64,000 nucleotides of DNA from SIG607 sp045592625 (GTDB taxonomy: Bacteria > Bacillota > Clostridia > Oscillospirales > Acutalibacteraceae), in assembly GCA_045592625.1 (NCBI GenBank), contig JAZNVC010000019.1, positions 6,142-70,141 on the forward strand, in the 5' to 3' direction. Shown here piece after piece: positions 61,568 to 64,000 of the stretch. Both the position numbers and the translations under genes were made by a program. The notes beneath the pieces were generated by a model, which worked only from the letters and a program-made list of their open reading frames with translations, was not told where the DNA came from and made no database searches. Numbering within the stretch: position 1 is the stretch's first letter; each line of letters begins with the position of its first letter.

Positions 61568-62931
61568 GATTGTGGAATTTTTTAAGGAATAAGATGCTGG
61601 AAAATCCGAACCAAATCGTTTGTGAAAGCGAAGCACAAATGACCTACAAAGAAATCCTTGTTTTTGCGGAAATCTTTTCTAAGAAATTGCGAGGGGTTAA
61701 GTGTTGTGCTATTTTATGTCAATCGGAAATGGCAGCAAGTATGGCCCTGCTGAGTTGTTTTGCTGCCGAGGTGACAGCTTTGCCGTTATCGCAAAGATAT
61801 GGTGAGTTGCATTGTAATAAGATTTTAGACACTATCGGTCCGGATGCAACCATAACAGACTTTGATGGTGAATTGCAGGTGACTCTAATAAAGGAATCTT
61901 TGTATAAAGAGCCTTGCGTTCATCCAGCGCTCATTATGTGCACTTCGGGAACCACCGGAAAATCTAAAGGCGCAATGCTTAGTGAAAAGAATATTATCAC
62001 TAATGTTTCAGATATTGCTGAATATTTTGATATTTGCTCTTCTGACTCGATCCTTATTTCTAGGCCGCTATATCACTGCGCGGTGTTGACAGGTGAGTTC
62101 CTTACCGCTTTGATTAAAGGTACTAAAATTCGTTTTTATTCGGGAACGTTTAATCCGGCGGTTGTACTTAAAATGCTAAAGGACTATGATATCACTGCCT
62201 TTTGCGGAACTCCGACCTTACTTTCTATGATGGCGCGATTCAAAAGAAAATCTTACGCAGATGTTTTGAAGCATATTTGTATAAGCGGAGAGTGTATGAG
62301 CATTGAAACAGGATTATATATTGCTAAAGCATTCCCTGATGCTGAAATTTATCACATCTATGGACTCACGGAGGCATGTCCGCGAGTTGCATATTTGCCA
62401 CCAAGCAAATTCAAGGAAAACGCTGACTGCGTTGGCGTTCCGTTGCGCTCCGTGTCGTTGAAGATTGTTTCCGCTGACGGAGGTCTTGTTGGGAAAAATG
62501 AGATTGGTGTACTGTGGGTTAAGGGAGATAACGTAATGGCCGGATACTATAAGAATCCTCAAAAAACCAATGAGGTGTTGAAAGACGGATGGTTGTGCAC
62601 GGGCGATTTAGCACTGTTTACAGATGAGGGATTACTTAAAATCAAAGGTCGTAATGATGACTTGATTATAAAGGCGGGAATGAACATATATCCGCAGGAG
62701 ATTGAAAGTGCTTTAAAGCTTGATTATCGTGTTAAGGATGTTTTTGTTCGCGGTTATGCCGATGATAAACTTGGAGAGCAGATTGAACTTAATATCACAG
62801 GTGATTTTTCCAATGTTTCAGATGTCAAAGATTTGTGTCGTACCAATCTTTCTGCATATCAGTTCCCAGCTCGCATCAATTTACTTGATGAGATTCCTAA
62901 AAACGGTTCCGGAAAAATCATCAGGAGGTGA
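61564..62931 (+). CDS. AMP-forming acyl-CoA/acyl-carrier-protein ligase (ANL superfamily)
   Basis: 455 residues. Adenylate-forming motifs: A3 CTSGTTGKSKGA, A5 YGLTEACPR, A7 LCTGDLA, A8 KGRNDDLIIKAGMNIYPQEIE and A10 lysine in PKNGSGKIIRR. It activates a carboxylic or amino acid with ATP and probably loads it onto the nearby carrier protein. Slightly shorter than the usual 500-550 residues, lacking part of the N-terminal subdomain. The protein ends right at A10. Confidence 0.9.
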   Translation: MRLWNFLRNKMLENPNQIVCESEAQMTYKEILVFAEIFSKKLRGVKCCAILCQSEMAASMALLSCFAAEVTALPLSQRYGELHCNKILDTIGPDATITDFDGELQVTLIKESLYKEPCVHPALIMCTSGTTGKSKGAMLSEKNIITNVSDIAEYFDICSSDSILISRPLYHCAVLTGEFLTALIKGTKIRFYSGTFNPAVVLKMLKDYDITAFCGTPTLLSMMARFKRKSYADVLKHICISGECMSIETGLYIAKAFPDAEIYHIYGLTEACPRVAYLPPSKFKENADCVGVPLRSVSLKIVSADGGLVGKNEIGVLWVKGDNVMAGYYKNPQKTNEVLKDGWLCTGDLALFTDEGLLKIKGRNDDLIIKAGMNIYPQEIESALKLDYRVKDVFVRGYADDKLGEQIELNITGDFSNVSDVKDLCRTNLSAYQFPARINLLDEIPKNGSGKIIRR

Positions 62932-62935
62932 ATTT

Positions 62936-63517
62936 ATGCTTGAATATGAAAAGAAAATTATGTTAAGTGAAGATGAGTATCTTTCGATTCTAATGCTGAT
63001 GTGTAAGTATGCACCAATTCAGACACAGACGAATTACTACTTTGATAATGATGTTTTATCAATGAATGAAAAAGGTATTACCTGTCGTATTCGTGCAAAG
63101 GATGGAAAATATAAGGCAACGGTTAAGAATCATAATGCAGACCATCCTGATTGCAGCATTGAGTTGGATTTGATTGAGAAGATTGAATTTGATCCACAAA
63201 TTTTTAATGTACTTGGGCTACATCACCAGGGAGAGCTTGTAACCGATCGTGTTGTAATGCATAAGGATTCGATGTGTGAAATGGTGCTTGACCGCAATGT
63301 GTATCTTGGATATACGGATTTTGAACTTGAAGTCGAATACAATAAAGAAAGCGAACGCAGAGCACAAACACTCATTGAAAATATTGGTGAATGTTTAGTT
63401 GCTACCGAGCAGTTAACGGGAATCGATGAGTTTTTAGCTCGTATCGGTCAGGGTAAATCTAAATCTCAGCGTTTCTTTGAACGTTTGAAAAATAAAAATA
63501 ATATATTTCAACCCTGA
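62936..63517 (+). CDS. CYTH domain protein (triphosphate tunnel family)
   Basis: 193 residues, start ATG 62936 with AGGAGGTG five bases upstream. EYEKKIML near the start, TNYYFD, CRIRAKDGKYKATVK and the closing DFELEVEY match the CYTH pattern of alternating charged beta strands. The family includes inorganic triphosphatases, thiamine triphosphatase and class IV cyclases. The stop codon lies in the left arm of the right-hand palindrome. A link to the kinase and nucleotidyltransferase is plausible, as all handle phosphoanhydrides. Confidence 0.85.
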   Translation: MLEYEKKIMLSEDEYLSILMLMCKYAPIQTQTNYYFDNDVLSMNEKGITCRIRAKDGKYKATVKNHNADHPDCSIELDLIEKIEFDPQIFNVLGLHHQGELVTDRVVMHKDSMCEMVLDRNVYLGYTDFELEVEYNKESERRAQTLIENIGECLVATEQLTGIDEFLARIGQGKSKSQRFFERLKNKNNIFQP

Positions 63518-63534
63518 CAAAAACTGTCAGGGTT
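63510..63534. repeat. Palindrome, right copy, bracketing the cargo operon
   Basis: AACCCTGACA-AAAAC-TGTCAGGGTT, arms identical to the copy at 57193-57217. It is followed by GATTTTTAT, so here it can act as a terminator for the operon. Confidence 0.8.
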
Positions 63535-63550
63535 GATTTTTATAATGTGC

Positions 63551-63564
63551 TTGTAACGTTACAA
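63551..63564. promoter_or_regulatory. Perfect 14-bp palindrome, possible operator
   Basis: TTGTAACGTTACAA lies between the operon terminator and the next gene, just after a TATAAT at 63541-63546. The symmetry resembles LacI-family operators. No matching regulator is in view. Confidence 0.45.
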
Positions 63565-63613
63565 AAGAGTTTGAACTCGAAACAAAAATATTTTATGAAA
63601 TGAGGTAAAAATT

Positions 63614-64000
63614 ATGGCATGTAAAGATGCTAAGAAAAAACAGGCGGAAGCCGAAAATTTAGTGACTGAGAATACTCAGCCCGAAACAAATGAAGTAACA
63701 GAGGAAAAGGCAGTAGATAGGCTTTTTTTTGGAGTCGATTCACAGATACAGTCTGATGATGTTCTTCAAAATAATATCACCGAATTTGAATGGGCGGTAA
63801 GAAATAAGGTATATCCGAACTTCTGGGGTAGAAATCTTGTGGGCGAAAATGCACTTACAAAAGAGGAAATAGATTTTCTTCATAGCAAAGGATGTAAAAT
63901 TGCTGCAATCTATACAGATTCAGGTGAAAAACAGACCGAGGAACAGGGACAAATTCTTGCAAAGAAGATTGATGTACTTGCCTTAGAACTTGGTATTCCT
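63614..64000 (+). CDS. DUF1906 (Rv2525c-like) glycoside-hydrolase-like protein, 3' end outside window
   Basis: The ATG at 63614 has GAGGT upstream and the frame is open to the right edge (129 codons seen). After a charged, low-complexity N-terminus (about 1-40), NFWGRNLVGENALTKEEIDFLHSKGCKIAAIYTDS and AKKIDVLALELGIP match the start of the DUF1906 TIM-barrel family, related to GH25 and found in proteins that may cut peptidoglycan. No signal peptide is seen. It lies outside the palindrome-bracketed operon. Confidence 0.75.
   Translation, partial: MACKDAKKKQAEAENLVTENTQPETNEVTEEKAVDRLFFGVDSQIQSDDVLQNNITEFEWAVRNKVYPNFWGRNLVGENALTKEEIDFLHSKGCKIAAIYTDSGEKQTEEQGQILAKKIDVLALELGIP

Larger units (their letters stand above)
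49880..64000. mobile_element. Integrated mobile element with large serine recombinase (Tn4451/Tn5397-like), right end outside window
   Basis: The left limit must lie between the DUF378 gene (49869) and the recombinase stop (49967); the right end is not reached. Support: a large serine recombinase reading outward at the edge, tandem MobC/RHH-like genes, a TnpV-type gene, decayed genes, long intergenic structured DNA, and cargo unrelated to core metabolism. A relaxase is not in view. Exact att sites could not be read without the other end. Confidence 0.8.

Overview
The window reads as the chromosome of an AT-rich, anaerobic, endospore-forming Clostridia (an Oscillospiraceae/Ruminococcaceae-like Firmicute is the best guess). 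Reasons: genes are preceded by strong GGAGG-type ribosome sites and spaced by U-tailed hairpin terminators; several intact sporulation genes are present (an M23/M50 SpoIVFA-SpoIVFB-like pair, sigG, ylmC/ymxH, spoIVB, a DUF3794-LysM coat-type protein, tepA, spoIIIE/ftsK); and gene orders such as M24 peptidase-efp, ispD-ispF, ftsE-ftsX-M23 hydrolase and tepA-spoIIIE are typical of the group. No tRNA, rRNA or CRISPR array was seen.

Layout. 1-4.4 kb: SpoIVFA/SpoIVFB-like pair, radical SAM protein and its DUF2344 partner, sugar isomerase. 4.4-12.9 kb: one operon from a good promoter to a strong terminator holding an aminotransferase, pheA, aroB, aroC, an aroE-aroK fusion, aroQ, aroA and DAHP synthase, i.e. 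the whole route from PEP plus erythrose-4-phosphate to chorismate and on to phenylpyruvate. 12.9-24 kb: CorC-like protein with a long structured leader, FTR-like Fe-S protein, lactate permease, rpsU, yqeG, endonuclease IV, M24 peptidase, efp, ispD, ispF, pseudouridine synthase, sugar ABC ATPase. 24-31 kb: CdaR-type regulator, ftsE, ftsX, PcsB/EnvC-like hydrolase, vanZ-like, sigG, ylmC, spoIVB. SpoIVB signalling normally activates SpoIVFB, so both ends of that pathway lie in this window.

31.1-36.1 kb is an accessory island: a divergent XRE regulator, a 1300-residue collagen-like/beta-module/leucine-rich surface protein and a small ORF, bracketed by the real 3' end of spoIVB and a second, about 90% identical, orphan spoIVB 3' end. 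36.3-49.9 kb returns to core genes (SPFH protein, DUF3794-LysM, DUF2156 and GNAT proteins, OGG-type glycosylase, small membrane proteins, HAD and DegV proteins, tepA, ftsK/spoIIIE, ComEC-like MBL protein, DUF378).

From about 49.9 kb to the right edge lies a mobile element with a large serine recombinase at its left end, two tandem MobC/RHH-like proteins, a TnpV-type protein, a candidate 300-nt structured RNA, a metallophosphatase and two broken genes. Its cargo (57.2-63.5 kb) is the most novel part: a tightly overlapping operon of HTH regulator, nucleotidyltransferase, thymidylate-kinase-like P-loop kinase, acyl carrier protein, two tandem BtrH/C39-like proteins, an AMP-forming ligase and a CYTH-domain protein. 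This looks like a compact carrier-protein-dependent biosynthetic or modification pathway of unknown product, bracketed by two copies of the same palindrome. A DUF1906-type glycoside-hydrolase-like gene runs off the right edge.
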